Below are positions 1 through 8,240 of a stretch of DNA of 64,000 nucleotides, piece by piece. A program made the translations under genes and the position numbers. This stretch comes from a virus: IMG/VR virus record IMGVR_UViG_3300044911_002208, positions 62,001-126,000 of that record, one strand, 5' to 3'. The stretch's first letter is position 1. Each line of letters opens with the position of its first letter. The notes below the pieces were generated by a model. That model had not been told where the DNA came from. It did no database searches and worked only from the letters and a program-made list of their open reading frames with translations.

Positions 1-82
1 TCCCTACCAGTTGTAGTGCAGTGAATATGATAAACAAAACCAAAATAATCTTGGATATTATCAGACTCAAAAACTTTGCCAT
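1..82 (-). CDS. Partial small membrane protein (runs off window)
   Basis: An ATG at 82 opens a frame that stays open to the window edge, giving 27 residues and no stop. The visible part is MAKFLSL followed by a strongly hydrophobic stretch (IISKIILVLFIIF), so a single membrane segment near the N-terminus is likely. It begins 15 bases after the stop of the preceding minus-strand gene, which fits tight phage packing. I see no good ribosome binding site, and the protein is not recognised. It could be a short random frame. Confidence 0.35.
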   Translation of the reverse strand, partial: MAKFLSLIISKIILVLFIIFTALQLVG

Positions 83-96
83 TATAGATCCATGGA

Positions 97-252
97 TTAG
101 TATAACTGTAACTCATTCACATAGTCAATTGCTTTGTTAAGATATTTATGGGCAAGGTCTTTCTCTTGTTGTGAATAATATTCTTTATCTAATTGATGCT
201 TAAGTTTATTCAATCTTGCCTTAAGTTCAAATATATCGTTATAATGTACCAT
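97..252 (-). CDS. Small hypothetical protein, 51 aa
   Basis: A complete 51-residue frame starts MVHYNDIFELKARLNKLK and ends NELQLY. It is rich in Lys, Glu and Leu with a helical heptad look (FELKARLNKLKHQL), so it is probably a short helical or coiled-coil protein. It lies just beyond the terminator at 282-310, so it would need its own promoter or readthrough. A weak purine-rich stretch (AAGAA) precedes the ATG. The function is not recognised. Coding is judged likely from length, codon usage like its neighbours and the packing of the region. Confidence 0.5.
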   Translation of the reverse strand: MVHYNDIFELKARLNKLKHQLDKEYYSQQEKDLAHKYLNKAIDYVNELQLY

Positions 253-281
253 ATTTAAATTCTTATTCTACAACTAATTAT

Positions 282-310
282 AAAAAAAGAGACCTTTTTA
301 GGGTCTCTTT
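282..310 (-). terminator. Rho-independent terminator after the Lys/Ala-rich gene
   Basis: The hairpin AAAGAGACC / GGTCTCTTT (286-294 and 302-310) is followed in the minus direction by a T run (282-288). It sits 21 bases beyond the stop of the 331-1284 gene. Confidence 0.8.
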
Positions 311-330
311 GTGTTTATTTGATTATATTA

Positions 331-1284
331 TCAAAGATTTTCTAAAATATCTTGTCTCCATTCCTCAGACATATTTGCCATAATAATGAGTGCTGCTTCA
401 TTAGTATCCGCATAACCGTCAGCAACAAGATGCTCAAGAACTGCATCAAATAAATCATCTCTTTGAATTTCTTCACCCAGTTTTGAAGCAACCTTACCAG
501 CACCACTAGCAACTGCCCTTGCTGCCTTACCTACTGCACTCTTAGCACCTCTCTTAGCAACTGCTGCCTTATTCTTAGCAGATTGTACTGCCTTGTTTTT
601 TACATCAGATGCTGCTTGCTTAGCAGAACGAGCTGCAGCATATCCAGAGACTGCTGCAGATGCTGCTTTCTGCTTTATTTTACCTGCTGCCGCTTTAATT
701 TTAGCACCAACTCTTGATTTAATATCTTTGGCAACTGCTGAACGAAGTTCACCTCTACCCTTACTAGATTGAGTTTTCAGACCAGCACCTTTAACTAAAT
801 TACGCTTATTTGCATACTTAGCAGCAGCTACGTGCGATTGTTGCTTGACATCTTTGATTTTCTTTTCTGCTGCTTTCTTTGCTTCACCAGGAGCAGACTT
901 AACTTTTTCTACACCCTTTTTAATTGCACCTTTTACTTTAGCAATTCGCTCTTCTCTTTTTTTGGTTTTAGCAGCAGACAATCTAGATGCGGCAGCCATT
1001 CTACTACCAGATCCAGAAGTTACTTTGTCACTTCCGCCTGCTTCACCACCACGACCCATGGTGACTTTTGCTTCCAGAATGACTTCTTCAAAGATAACAT
1101 CAAGTTCTTCTACATCAAATCCTTCATTTAAAATATCATAAATTGCATCTTCAACAATAGCATCTAGTTCTTCTTCTGAGAGTTCTTCTACACCAACAAA
1201 CTCCTCATTCATATCTTCAACTTCAGATCTCAAATCTTCATCATAAATGGCATTATATGCCTCGGTAAGTTTAAAAACGCTCAT
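331..1284 (-). CDS. Lys/Ala-rich virion protein, 317 aa
   Basis: The N-terminal 75 residues are acidic (VEELSEEELDAIVEDAIYD). Residues about 75-270 are Lys/Ala-rich and resemble histone H1 or bacterial nucleoid proteins (AKVKGAIKKGVEKVKS, VGKAARAVASGAGKVASKLG). A short helical domain ends the protein (LFDAVLEHLVADGYADTNEAA...EEWRQDILENL). That C-terminal domain recurs in the 13262-13891 protein. KLTE|A at residues 5-9 fits the (L/I)xE cleavage rule of T4 prohead protease gp21. A TATAAATA late promoter stands 24 bases upstream and a terminator follows. Inference: a late, DNA-contacting internal head protein. The exact family name is unknown to me. Confidence 0.8.
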   Translation of the reverse strand: MSVFKLTEAYNAIYDEDLRSEVEDMNEEFVGVEELSEEELDAIVEDAIYDILNEGFDVEELDVIFEEVILEAKVTMGRGGEAGGSDKVTSGSGSRMAAASRLSAAKTKKREERIAKVKGAIKKGVEKVKSAPGEAKKAAEKKIKDVKQQSHVAAAKYANKRNLVKGAGLKTQSSKGRGELRSAVAKDIKSRVGAKIKAAAGKIKQKAASAAVSGYAAARSAKQAASDVKNKAVQSAKNKAAVAKRGAKSAVGKAARAVASGAGKVASKLGEEIQRDDLFDAVLEHLVADGYADTNEAALIIMANMSEEWRQDILENL

Positions 1285-1307
1285 TTTTCTATTTTTGTGT
1301 TTAATTA

Positions 1308-1315
1308 TATTTATA
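1308..1315 (-). promoter_or_regulatory. Late promoter (TATAAATA)
   Basis: The minus strand reads TATAAATA, identical to the core of the T4 gp55-dependent late promoter, 24 bases before the ATG at 1284. It follows directly on the nrdB terminator. Confidence 0.8.
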
Positions 1316-1339
1316 AAAAAAGGGGAGGTTACCCTCCCC
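1315..1339 (-). terminator. Terminator after nrdB
   Basis: The stem GGGGAGG / CCTCCCC (1322-1328 and 1333-1339) with a TTAC loop is followed in the minus direction by a run of seven T. It ends the nrdA-nrdB transcript just before a late promoter. Confidence 0.85.
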
Positions 1340-1349
1340 GATTATAAAA

Positions 1350-2528
1350 TTATAGCTTAAATCCACTAAAGGTATCTTTTTTAAGATCTTGTTTAATTCC
1401 ACCAACTACATAAGATTCGACTTCAGTTTCCTGAGGAGCAACTTGTAACCCTTTAGAAGAAATCCAATGTTGTGTCCAAGGAAGTGGATTATTATTTGCA
1501 GATATATCATAAACTGGTTTCAAACCAATTGATTTCATACGACGATTCGCAATCCATTCAACATATTGCTGTAGAAGTTTATCATTGAGTCCAATCATAC
1601 TACCATCTTTGAACAGATAATCTGCCCAACGCTTCTCTTCATTTACAGCACGATCAAACATTTTATAGACCCATTCTTCTTCTTCTTTTGCAATCTGCTT
1701 CATTTCTGGATCATCACCATCACGCCATTTATTTAAAATATTTTGTGTAATTGCTAAATGTTGGTTTTCGTCTCTTGCGATAAGAGAGATAATTTTAGCT
1801 GATCCTTCCATAAGCTTAAGTTCACCAAAGGCGAAAGAACAAGCAAAACTAACGTAGAACCGAATACCTTCAAGAATATTAACGTTTGCGATTGCTCTGT
1901 AAAGTTTTCGTTTGACATCATTGACGGTCTCTTTTGCGTAATTTACTCCTTCAAGATGATGTTTCCAAGTTTCAGATGACCCATAAAATTGTGCAGATTG
2001 AATAAAATTATCATACGATTCAGTAACACTAGCAGCACGTTCTAAAATACGGTCATCCGTTATAATTGAATCAAATACTTCAGATGGATCGGAATAAACA
2101 TTTTTAATAATATAAGTATATGAGCGACTATGGATCATCTCCATAAATCCCCACACCTCCATACATGCCTCAAGTTCTGGAAGAGAACAATAAGGAATAA
2201 ATGCCATACCTGGTCCACGACCTTGAACAGAATCTAACATAATTTGATACTTCAAATTAGAAGTATAAATGTGCTTTTGTTCTGGGCGAAGCGTTTGATA
2301 ATCACCACGATCTTTCTGAAGAGAAACCTCTTCAGGTCTCCAAAAATAACCTAGTTGTTGGGTGGTTAGTTTATCAAAAATTGGATATTTGTATGTGTCG
2401 TATCTTTGAATTCCTAGTGGTTTTCCAAAAAACATTGGTTGTTTTTTAGTATTAACTTGATCAGTATTAAAAACTGTCATTCCCTTGATCTTTGTTTGAT
2501 TTTCGGTATCCAGGAATTTAAATTGCAT
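1350..2528 (-). CDS. nrdB: Ribonucleotide reductase class Ia, beta (radical) subunit
   Basis: This is the small subunit of aerobic ribonucleotide reductase. It houses the di-iron centre and tyrosyl radical used by NrdA to reduce ribonucleotides for phage DNA synthesis. Iron-ligand motifs are visible: EVWGFMEMIHSRSYTYI (with ExxH and the nearby Tyr) and ARDENQHLAIT (DExxH). Its length of about 392 aa matches T4 NrdB. I place the start at MQFKFLDTEN (2528) because GGAG lies nine bases before it. The frame is open further up to weaker starts, and MTVFNTDQ (2480) resembles the N-terminus of many cyanophage NrdBs. It lies directly after nrdA and is followed by a strong terminator. Confidence 0.97.
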   Translation of the reverse strand: MQFKFLDTENQTKIKGMTVFNTDQVNTKKQPMFFGKPLGIQRYDTYKYPIFDKLTTQQLGYFWRPEEVSLQKDRGDYQTLRPEQKHIYTSNLKYQIMLDSVQGRGPGMAFIPYCSLPELEACMEVWGFMEMIHSRSYTYIIKNVYSDPSEVFDSIITDDRILERAASVTESYDNFIQSAQFYGSSETWKHHLEGVNYAKETVNDVKRKLYRAIANVNILEGIRFYVSFACSFAFGELKLMEGSAKIISLIARDENQHLAITQNILNKWRDGDDPEMKQIAKEEEEWVYKMFDRAVNEEKRWADYLFKDGSMIGLNDKLLQQYVEWIANRRMKSIGLKPVYDISANNNPLPWTQHWISSKGLQVAPQETEVESYVVGGIKQDLKKDTFSGFKL

Positions 2529-2604
2529 TTTTTGTTTCTCCGTTTTTGCTAATAATGTACTAACCATCACCAATAATATTTACATTTTAAGAATGTTATG
2601 AAAA

Positions 2605-4905
2605 TTAGATTTTACAACTTTCACAATCTTCCTCATCACTACTTAAAATATCATTAAGTAAATCATTTAATTTAGAATTAGATGTTGTATCTTCAATTTC
2701 ATCAGTCTTAATATCATAGGTATTTTGATAGTAACTCGTCTTCCAACCGTACTTGTAGGTCTTAAGGAAATCATTTGCCATCACAGATACAGGAACTTCA
2801 TTGTCTGGATAGTTTTCTGGATTATAAGACCAATTACCACTGATTGCCTGATCGAAGAACTTTTGCATCACCGCAACAATATTAATATAACCATTGTTGT
2901 CAGGCATATCCCACAGAAGCGTATAGTTGTTCTTGAGAGTTTGATATTGAGGAACAATTTGCTTAAGTGGACCTTTCTTCGACTTCTTAATGGACAGGTA
3001 TCCACGAGGAGGTTCGATTCCATTAGTTGCGTTTGACACAACGGAACTGCTCTCCGATGGCATCTGTGCAGACAGTGTTGAGTGCCTGAGACCGTGTTCC
3101 AGGATAGATGCTCTAAGAGTTTCCCAATCATGTTCTAATGGAATAGAAGAAATTTCGTCTACATCTTTTTTATAAGTATCAATAGGAAGAATTCCTTGTG
3201 AATACTTTGTTCTATTGAAATATTCACAAGAACCCTTTTCTTTAGCAAGACGATTAGATGCCTTTAAGAGATAATATTGGAACGACTCTGATAATCCATG
3301 AACTGCATCCCATGCTTCTTGTGAAGAATAATTATATCCAAGTTTTGCAAGATAATGAGCAAGACCAATATAACCTATTCCAAGAGACCTACGTGCCTTT
3401 GTAGCGACCTCTGCAGCGATTACAGGATACTTCTGATAATCAATCAATTCATCTAATCCACGAACAGAAAGATCACAAAGTTCTTCAAGTTCTTCATCAG
3501 ACTTCACTTTACCAACATTAATGGCAGAAAGAATACAAAGTGCAATCTCACCTGCACCATCAATGTGTTGAATAGGATCTGTAGGTAGAGTAATTTCTTG
3601 ACAAAGATTACTCATATTTACCTTATCAAGGAACGATGAGTGTGAATTGCAATGGTCAATATTCATAATGTAAATACGACCAGTCTCTGCCCTCTCTTTT
3701 AGAAGATCCAGAATGAGTTCTTGAGCTCTGATAGTTTTTCTTGGAACAGAGTTATTTCGTTCATAATCCACATACAGATCGTCAAATCGATCAGTCCCAA
3801 AAGCATTATACAGACCAGGAACGTCGTGTGGTGAGAAGAGTGTGATTTCTCCATCTTGGATAAAGCGTTCATAGAACAGTTTAGAGATTTGGATAGAGTA
3901 GTCTAACTTACGGACACGATTATCTTCAGTTCCTTTATTATTTTTTAATACTAGAATATCTTCTATTTCTTGGTGCCAGATTGGAAAGTGGACAGTAGCA
4001 CTTCCACCGCGAATCCCGTTTTGTGTACAGCATCGGACAGTTGATTCAAACTTTTTGAGGAATGGGATAACACCTGTATGAGCAACTTCTCCCCCTCTGA
4101 TTTTACTGTTGATGCCACGGATTCTGCCTGCATTAATGCCGATTCCTGCCCTTTGTGCAACATAACGCATAATAGCCAAATCACTGCTACCGATGCTATC
4201 GAGGGTGTCATCAACATCAACAAGAACACAACTTGCAAATTGTCTAAGTGGCGTCCTAACGCCCGCCATAATGGGGGTAGGGATGTTGATTTTGTGCCTT
4301 GAAATTGCGTCATAATACCTCTTTACATAAGAGAGACGGGTTTCTTTCGAGTATTCTGAAAAAATAGTCAGGGAAATCATCATATACATGAATTGTGGAG
4401 TTTCATAAACACCACCACCACTTCTATCTTGCACAAGATACTTATCTACTACTTGACGTAGACCAGCATAAGTGAACAAATAGTCACGATTATGATCAAT
4501 ATATGAATCAGCTTTATCAAGTTCTTCTTTAGAATATTTGTTAAAGATTTCTTCATCATAAACACCAAGTTTTACACAATTAGAAATGTGCTCTTCAAGA
4601 TGTGGAAGTTCTTTCATTTTACCATAAAGTTGCTTCCTGACAGAAAAAAGCAATAAACGAGCAGCGACAAACTGATAGTTTGGATGATCCAAATCTATTA
4701 GATCACTAGCACTTCTAATTAAAATTTCTTGAATCTCGGAAGTTGTTATTCCATCATAAAATTGAATACCTGATTGCATTTCAACTTGTGATGCGGATAC
4801 TCCAGCAAGATCTCTACATGCTTCTTCAACCATAACATGCATCTTATCAAGATCAATACTTTCAATCAATCCACTTCTTTTTTTAACCTTTAATCCATTA
4901 CTCAT
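2605..4905 (-). CDS. nrdA: Ribonucleotide reductase class Ia, alpha (catalytic) subunit
   Basis: The 766-aa catalytic subunit converts NDPs to dNDPs. An N-terminal ATP-cone-like region (KKRSGLIESIDLDKMHVMVE) precedes the barrel. The active-site segment NLCQEI is present (Asn-x-Cys-x-Glu), as are the glycine-rich PTPIMAGVRTP and the C-terminal redox cysteine pair DCESCKI. The length is close to T4 NrdA (754). Its start overlaps the primase stop by four bases (ATGA), and nrdB follows after about 80 bases, so primase, nrdA and nrdB look like one operon. Cyanophages keep these genes to expand the small dNTP pool of their hosts. Confidence 0.98.
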   Translation of the reverse strand: MSNGLKVKKRSGLIESIDLDKMHVMVEEACRDLAGVSASQVEMQSGIQFYDGITTSEIQEILIRSASDLIDLDHPNYQFVAARLLLFSVRKQLYGKMKELPHLEEHISNCVKLGVYDEEIFNKYSKEELDKADSYIDHNRDYLFTYAGLRQVVDKYLVQDRSGGGVYETPQFMYMMISLTIFSEYSKETRLSYVKRYYDAISRHKINIPTPIMAGVRTPLRQFASCVLVDVDDTLDSIGSSDLAIMRYVAQRAGIGINAGRIRGINSKIRGGEVAHTGVIPFLKKFESTVRCCTQNGIRGGSATVHFPIWHQEIEDILVLKNNKGTEDNRVRKLDYSIQISKLFYERFIQDGEITLFSPHDVPGLYNAFGTDRFDDLYVDYERNNSVPRKTIRAQELILDLLKERAETGRIYIMNIDHCNSHSSFLDKVNMSNLCQEITLPTDPIQHIDGAGEIALCILSAINVGKVKSDEELEELCDLSVRGLDELIDYQKYPVIAAEVATKARRSLGIGYIGLAHYLAKLGYNYSSQEAWDAVHGLSESFQYYLLKASNRLAKEKGSCEYFNRTKYSQGILPIDTYKKDVDEISSIPLEHDWETLRASILEHGLRHSTLSAQMPSESSSVVSNATNGIEPPRGYLSIKKSKKGPLKQIVPQYQTLKNNYTLLWDMPDNNGYINIVAVMQKFFDQAISGNWSYNPENYPDNEVPVSVMANDFLKTYKYGWKTSYYQNTYDIKTDEIEDTTSNSKLNDLLNDILSSDEEDCESCKI

Positions 4906-5891
4906 ATTTTTTTCCAGGTTGTAAATTTAAGTTTTGCTTCTAATCCACAATAAGTATTTAAGTTTATCATCTTTTCAACGTTATGTCCAGATAAAACCAT
5001 ATCATTTATATCTTTATCTCGTATGGTATTTGGCCAAATAACTACTTTTTCTCCATTATTGATGCATTTTTCGATTCTATTAACGATGTCTGTGTTACGT
5101 GGTTCGTTATCATAAATCCACACGCGATTGCTAATACCCCACTTGCTAACATCACCATCAGCTCCACAAAGAGCAATCGAGTTTGGAATGAAAGTTGAGT
5201 CGAATGGACCTTCTGTAATGTATACAGGTTTATCTTTTTGTACTTCATCGAGACCATAAATTTTTGGTGCATCATCATCTAACATTATAGTGATATATTT
5301 AATTTTATTCAAAGAATTTAATGCCCTTCCCTGAAATCCAATTAATTTATTTTGATAAATTAAAGGAATTATAATTCTTGGTTCATCGTAATTCAAACTA
5401 TTTTTGTTAAATGTTTGAACTAAAGAATTAGTCCATTCCTTAAATTTATCTACGTAGTAAAATTTTTCTGGATTTATTTTTCTCCTCTCCAAATAAATTT
5501 TGGCAGAAGAATTTATAGAAGCCTTTGGTATATTTAGTTCTAGTTTTTTTGTTTTATTAAAGGAAGGTTGTTTAAACTCAAATTCTGGACTTTCTACTGT
5601 AAAATTTTTACCAGTGAATCCTTCTTTAAATTTTTCTAAGGTATATTGTTTATGTAGATTCGAATCTATTGTTTTCAAAAAATTATTAAACGATAAACTA
5701 ATTCCACAATTATGACATTTAAAATTAGTATTATTTTTTACTGAATATAGATACCCTCTTGTTTTATTTTTATTTTTTTGAGAATCTCCACAAATAGGAC
5801 ACCTAAAATTATAAAGATTAGATTTAACTACCTTAAATTTATCTAGTCTAGAAGATAATAAATTCACATACTTTACGTCAATAAAGTCCAT
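4902..5891 (-). CDS. gp61: DNA primase (T4 gp61 homologue)
   Basis: This primase makes the pentaribonucleotide primers for lagging-strand synthesis with the gp41 helicase. The N-terminal zinc-binding module shows CPICGDSQ and CHNCGISLSF (four Cys). A Toprim core follows, with the catalytic Glu in YITEGPFDSTF and the acidic pair in WIYDNEPRN. At 329 aa it is close to T4 gp61 (342). The downstream gene nrdA overlaps its stop by four bases. A sigma-70-like promoter (TTGACA-N17-TACCAT) stands about 25 bases before the start, and I see no strong ribosome binding site. Confidence 0.95.
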   Translation of the reverse strand: MDFIDVKYVNLLSSRLDKFKVVKSNLYNFRCPICGDSQKNKNKTRGYLYSVKNNTNFKCHNCGISLSFNNFLKTIDSNLHKQYTLEKFKEGFTGKNFTVESPEFEFKQPSFNKTKKLELNIPKASINSSAKIYLERRKINPEKFYYVDKFKEWTNSLVQTFNKNSLNYDEPRIIIPLIYQNKLIGFQGRALNSLNKIKYITIMLDDDAPKIYGLDEVQKDKPVYITEGPFDSTFIPNSIALCGADGDVSKWGISNRVWIYDNEPRNTDIVNRIEKCINNGEKVVIWPNTIRDKDINDMVLSGHNVEKMINLNTYCGLEAKLKFTTWKKI

Positions 5892-5914
5892 ACTAATATT
5901 TTACCAGATGACCT

Positions 5915-5943
5915 ATGGTATCATTGATTAATCCTGTTGTCAA
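5915..5943 (-). promoter_or_regulatory. Putative sigma-70 promoter of the primase-nrdAB operon
   Basis: The minus strand has TTGACA (5938-5943), 17 bases, then TACCAT (5915-5920). The -35 is perfect and the -10 matches 4 of 6. It would start RNA about 15-20 bases before the primase ATG. Confidence 0.45.
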
Positions 5944-6058
5944 CAGATTTGGAATCTTTAATTTGAGACGTTATTAAAGAAGTCCATTTAACAACAGAAT
6001 TTGTAATCTTCTGAATAAAATATATACTACTCAGTTTTTTATGTTTATTTTTTTTCAT
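5921..6058 (-). CDS. Possible small protein, 45 aa
   Basis: This frame starts MKKNKHKKLSSIYFIQK and ends SVDNRINQ. It is very basic at the N-terminus. It occupies an otherwise empty space between the 6084-6518 gene and the primase, and its end overlaps the putative primase promoter. No ribosome binding site precedes the ATG, and the protein is not recognised. It is listed as a weak candidate. Confidence 0.25.
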   Translation of the reverse strand: MKKNKHKKLSSIYFIQKITNSVVKWTSLITSQIKDSKSVDNRINQ

Positions 6059-6083
6059 GTGGCAAATTATGCCAAATTCTAAT

Positions 6084-6518
6084 TTATTTATTTTGTGGTT
6101 GTTCAATAATAACATTCTCTTGAACTCTTGGACTATAATCCTGGGCACTCATCCATCCAGATAAAATAGTTGATATTATCGTTGCGACTACACCAGATAA
6201 TATACCCATTCCAACCAACATCCATTTAGTTTGAGATAATTCTCTTACAGTTTCTTCTACTGTTTCTATTCTTTTAATAACTGATTGATGTTCAACAGTA
6301 TTTGATGCTTTAACATCTTCGATCATTTTTATAATCACCTGATCAGTTTTAATAGACTGATCAATTCTTTCATCATGTTTAGCGAGAATATTTGCGATTC
6401 TTTGATTAGACTCTGAAATTTTATTTACTGCAGATTCTAATTTAGAGAGCATCTCTCTAGAAAGTTCTTCATAAATGTTTAACTTTTCTTCTAAAACTGC
6501 CAATTTTGTGTCTGACAT
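6084..6518 (-). CDS. Coiled-coil protein with C-terminal membrane segment, 144 aa
   Basis: The start at MSDTKLAVLEEKLNIYEELS (6518) is fixed by AGGAG seven to eight bases upstream; the frame is open further up but without such a signal. Residues 1-90 form a long amphipathic helix with regular hydrophobic spacing (EEKLNIYEELSREMLSKLES). About residues 97-120 are hydrophobic (WMLVGMGILSGVVATIIST), and a short polar tail follows. This resembles small phage coiled-coil membrane proteins found beside virion genes. It may be spanin- or holin-associated, or a virion component, but the sequence shows only the topology. Confidence 0.8.
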   Translation of the reverse strand: MSDTKLAVLEEKLNIYEELSREMLSKLESAVNKISESNQRIANILAKHDERIDQSIKTDQVIIKMIEDVKASNTVEHQSVIKRIETVEETVRELSQTKWMLVGMGILSGVVATIISTILSGWMSAQDYSPRVQENVIIEQPQNK

Positions 6519-6555
6519 TTTAGGTACTCCTATTTGGTTAAACATTTTTAAAATC

Positions 6556-6768
6556 CTATGATTTTTTGTTAAAATGATCAATCCAATTTTTACGGGATTT
6601 TTGCCCGCCATAGATATATCTTTTTCTTACTCCAGTTCCAATCAATTTATCTTTACCAGCAACTGGTCCTTCTACTGGTGATTTAGTGCTAAATCCACTA
6701 CCACTTCCTGGTGCATTAGCAACCATCATTTCTCTAAGTATTTGAATTACTTTATCAACACTTTTCAT
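6556..6768 (-). CDS. Small hypothetical protein, 70 aa
   Basis: The protein starts MKSVDKVIQILREMM and continues with a Gly/Ser-rich segment (ANAPGSGSGFSTKSPVEGPVAG) and a basic C-terminus (RKRYIYGGQKSRKNWIDHFNKKS). It overlaps the end of the 6755-7144 gene by 14 bases, so the two are probably translated from one message. It carries no motif I can assign. The low-complexity linker and charged tail suggest a small structural or assembly protein of the cyanophage type. Confidence 0.7.
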   Translation of the reverse strand: MKSVDKVIQILREMMVANAPGSGSGFSTKSPVEGPVAGKDKLIGTGVRKRYIYGGQKSRKNWIDHFNKKS

Positions 6769-7144
6769 TTCGGTAAATTTTTTGAAGTTCCCCTAAGCAA
6801 GTTATATCAACTGGAATATCATGTATATAACATTTTGGATACTCTGGTAACCTATTTAAAAACAAAATAAATGTTTTCATCACTGACCACAATTCTTTTT
6901 CAATTTTATAAAATAACATTGGTGTAGTGGCATCACCAAATATATTATATAAAATTATAAAGTGATTGATTAAAAGATGGGACTTTAATTGTCCCGTATT
7001 TTTATATCTTTTAAGCAATCTTTTTATATATTTAAAATGATTCAAATCTTTATCAAAATCCTCTTTAGTTACCGCATGAGGATTTTCATAATGCTTAATA
7101 GCAAATAATAAAAAATTATTTTCATTCAGTTCATCAAAAAGCAT
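6755..7144 (-). CDS. Conserved cyanomyovirus protein, 129 aa (DUF7207-like)
   Basis: The sequence MLFDELNENNFLLFAIKHYENP with a following KYIKRLLKRYK block is characteristic of a small conserved protein of T4-like cyanophages of unknown role, recalled as a DUF7207-type family. It is all-helical in appearance and ends in PVDITCLGELQKIYR. It lies 9 bases after the structural gene 7153-7923 and overlaps the next small gene, so it is likely co-expressed late with virion proteins. No catalytic motif is visible. Confidence 0.75.
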   Translation of the reverse strand: MLFDELNENNFLLFAIKHYENPHAVTKEDFDKDLNHFKYIKRLLKRYKNTGQLKSHLLINHFIILYNIFGDATTPMLFYKIEKELWSVMKTFILFLNRLPEYPKCYIHDIPVDITCLGELQKIYRNEKC

Positions 7145-7152
7145 AAGTTATA

Positions 7153-7923
7153 TCAAGCTAATGGGTTACCGTCATAGATTGGGGTATTACCTGTAGTAAT
7201 ACCAGACATTGCAACAAGAGTTTCTTTTTTAACTCTCAATTCTCCAGTACTATCAACATAAGTAGTAACTCCAACCCATCCTTCATGAGTTAATTCATAC
7301 TTAGTTGTTAGTGCAGATTCACGGCCAGCAGTGGCAACACCATAAACACTCTTACGATAAGTACCACTAGATCTAGTGATGTTTACAGCAGCACCACTTG
7401 CAAGAGAAGATGCAATTGTTGATCCAAAGGATACTGTGGTGGAAGCAATTGAAACAATAACTTTAGAAATACTGCCACTTACAAAAGTGTCCCCAGCAAT
7501 AATTCCAGAAGTTGATGCGATTGCGACGGTTGCTACACCAACAGCAGCAGTAGCAGCAACACTTGTTCTAACAACTACGGTTGTTTCAGCAGTATTGTTT
7601 TGAGTATTAAACTGACTATAATTACTATCAAGAACAGTGTACTTTGGAAGTTCACTAATATCAAATCCAAGTCCCGAAATAGCAGCACCACTTAGTCCAG
7701 CAGTAGACGCAATAGATAATTGAATCGTACTTGCAATACTTACAATTACAGCATCTCCGACATAAGTAGAGTTATCTCTACTTCCAAATCGAATTACATC
7801 ACCAGTAGCGGCAGCACCAACTGCACCAAAAGAGGTGCCAGCACCAGTTACAACGAGGGTATTGTAATTAAGAGATACTGTGCCTCCTGAAAACTTAGCA
7901 TCATTATTTCCCCAGAGTGCCAT
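7153..7923 (-). CDS. Virion structural protein, 256 aa ('MALWGNN' family)
   Basis: This is a beta-rich, Ala/Thr/Val/Gly-rich protein (GDVIRFGSRDNSTYVGDAVI, VVSIASTIQLSIASTAG) of the type found repeatedly in cyanomyovirus virions. Its N-terminus is MALWGNNDAKFSGGTVSL and its C-terminus VKKETLVAMSGITTGN. A good ribosome binding site (GGAAG) precedes the ATG. A TATAAATA late promoter lies 36 bases upstream, immediately after a terminator, so it is the first gene of a late unit with the 129-aa and 70-aa genes. The exact place in the particle is not shown by the sequence. Confidence 0.85.
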   Translation of the reverse strand: MALWGNNDAKFSGGTVSLNYNTLVVTGAGTSFGAVGAAATGDVIRFGSRDNSTYVGDAVIVSIASTIQLSIASTAGLSGAAISGLGFDISELPKYTVLDSNYSQFNTQNNTAETTVVVRTSVAATAAVGVATVAIASTSGIIAGDTFVSGSISKVIVSIASTTVSFGSTIASSLASGAAVNITRSSGTYRKSVYGVATAGRESALTTKYELTHEGWVGVTTYVDSTGELRVKKETLVAMSGITTGNTPIYDGNPLA

Positions 7924-7958
7924 GTTTTTTCTTCCGTAAAATTTATTTTCCTAAAAAG

Positions 7959-7966
7959 TATTTATA
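7959..7966 (-). promoter_or_regulatory. Late promoter (TATAAATA)
   Basis: A perfect TATAAATA on the minus strand, 36 bases before the ATG at 7923, directly following the terminator at 7966-7996. Confidence 0.8.
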
Positions 7967-7996
7967 AAAAAGAGAGACCTTTAATTATGGTCTCTC
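7966..7996 (-). terminator. Terminator after the 56-aa gene
   Basis: The stem GAGAGACC / GGTCTCTC (7972-7979 and 7989-7996) with a nine-base loop is followed on the minus strand by six T. It closes the unit ending at 8018. Confidence 0.85.
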
Positions 7997-8017
7997 CGTT
8001 AAAATTTTATTTTTGAA

Positions 8018-8188
8018 TCAGCAATTTTTCATTAATGCAGTTCTTACTGTTGATGAAATAAGATCATCAACATCATTATCAGTGGATTTAACATAACGAT
8101 CTAAAAGATCGCATACTAATTTTTTGGTATGGCAAGAACCCAAAAATGCAAACAGTACAGGTCTTAAGACTTCTACAATTGCTCCCAT
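8018..8188 (-). CDS. Small conserved cyanophage protein, 56 aa
   Basis: A 56-residue gene starts MGAIVEVLRPVLFAFLG and continues KKLVCDLLDRYVKSTDNDVD to a Cys C-terminus. AGGAG stands seven bases before the ATG, a CTAAATA late promoter variant lies 28 bases upstream, and a strong terminator follows, so it has a complete expression cassette of its own. The N-terminal part is hydrophobic and could associate with membrane or a virion core. I recall similar small proteins in T4-like cyanophages without a known function. Confidence 0.85.
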   Translation of the reverse strand: MGAIVEVLRPVLFAFLGSCHTKKLVCDLLDRYVKSTDNDVDDLISSTVRTALMKNC

Positions 8189-8215
8189 GGTAATCTCCTA
8201 AAATGGATCTGTAAA

Positions 8216-8222
8216 TATTTAG
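8216..8222 (-). promoter_or_regulatory. Late promoter variant (CTAAATA)
   Basis: The minus strand reads CTAAATA, 28 bases before the ATG at 8188. The same heptamer recurs at similar distances before other late genes in the window. Confidence 0.5.
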
Positions 8223-8240
8223 ATCTATGAGTTTTTGTAT

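Noticed and set aside
2868-3175. Several open frames on both strands inside nrdA
   Set aside because: They fall inside a conserved enzyme gene, lack ribosome sites and have Cys/His/Arg-rich odd composition typical of shadows.
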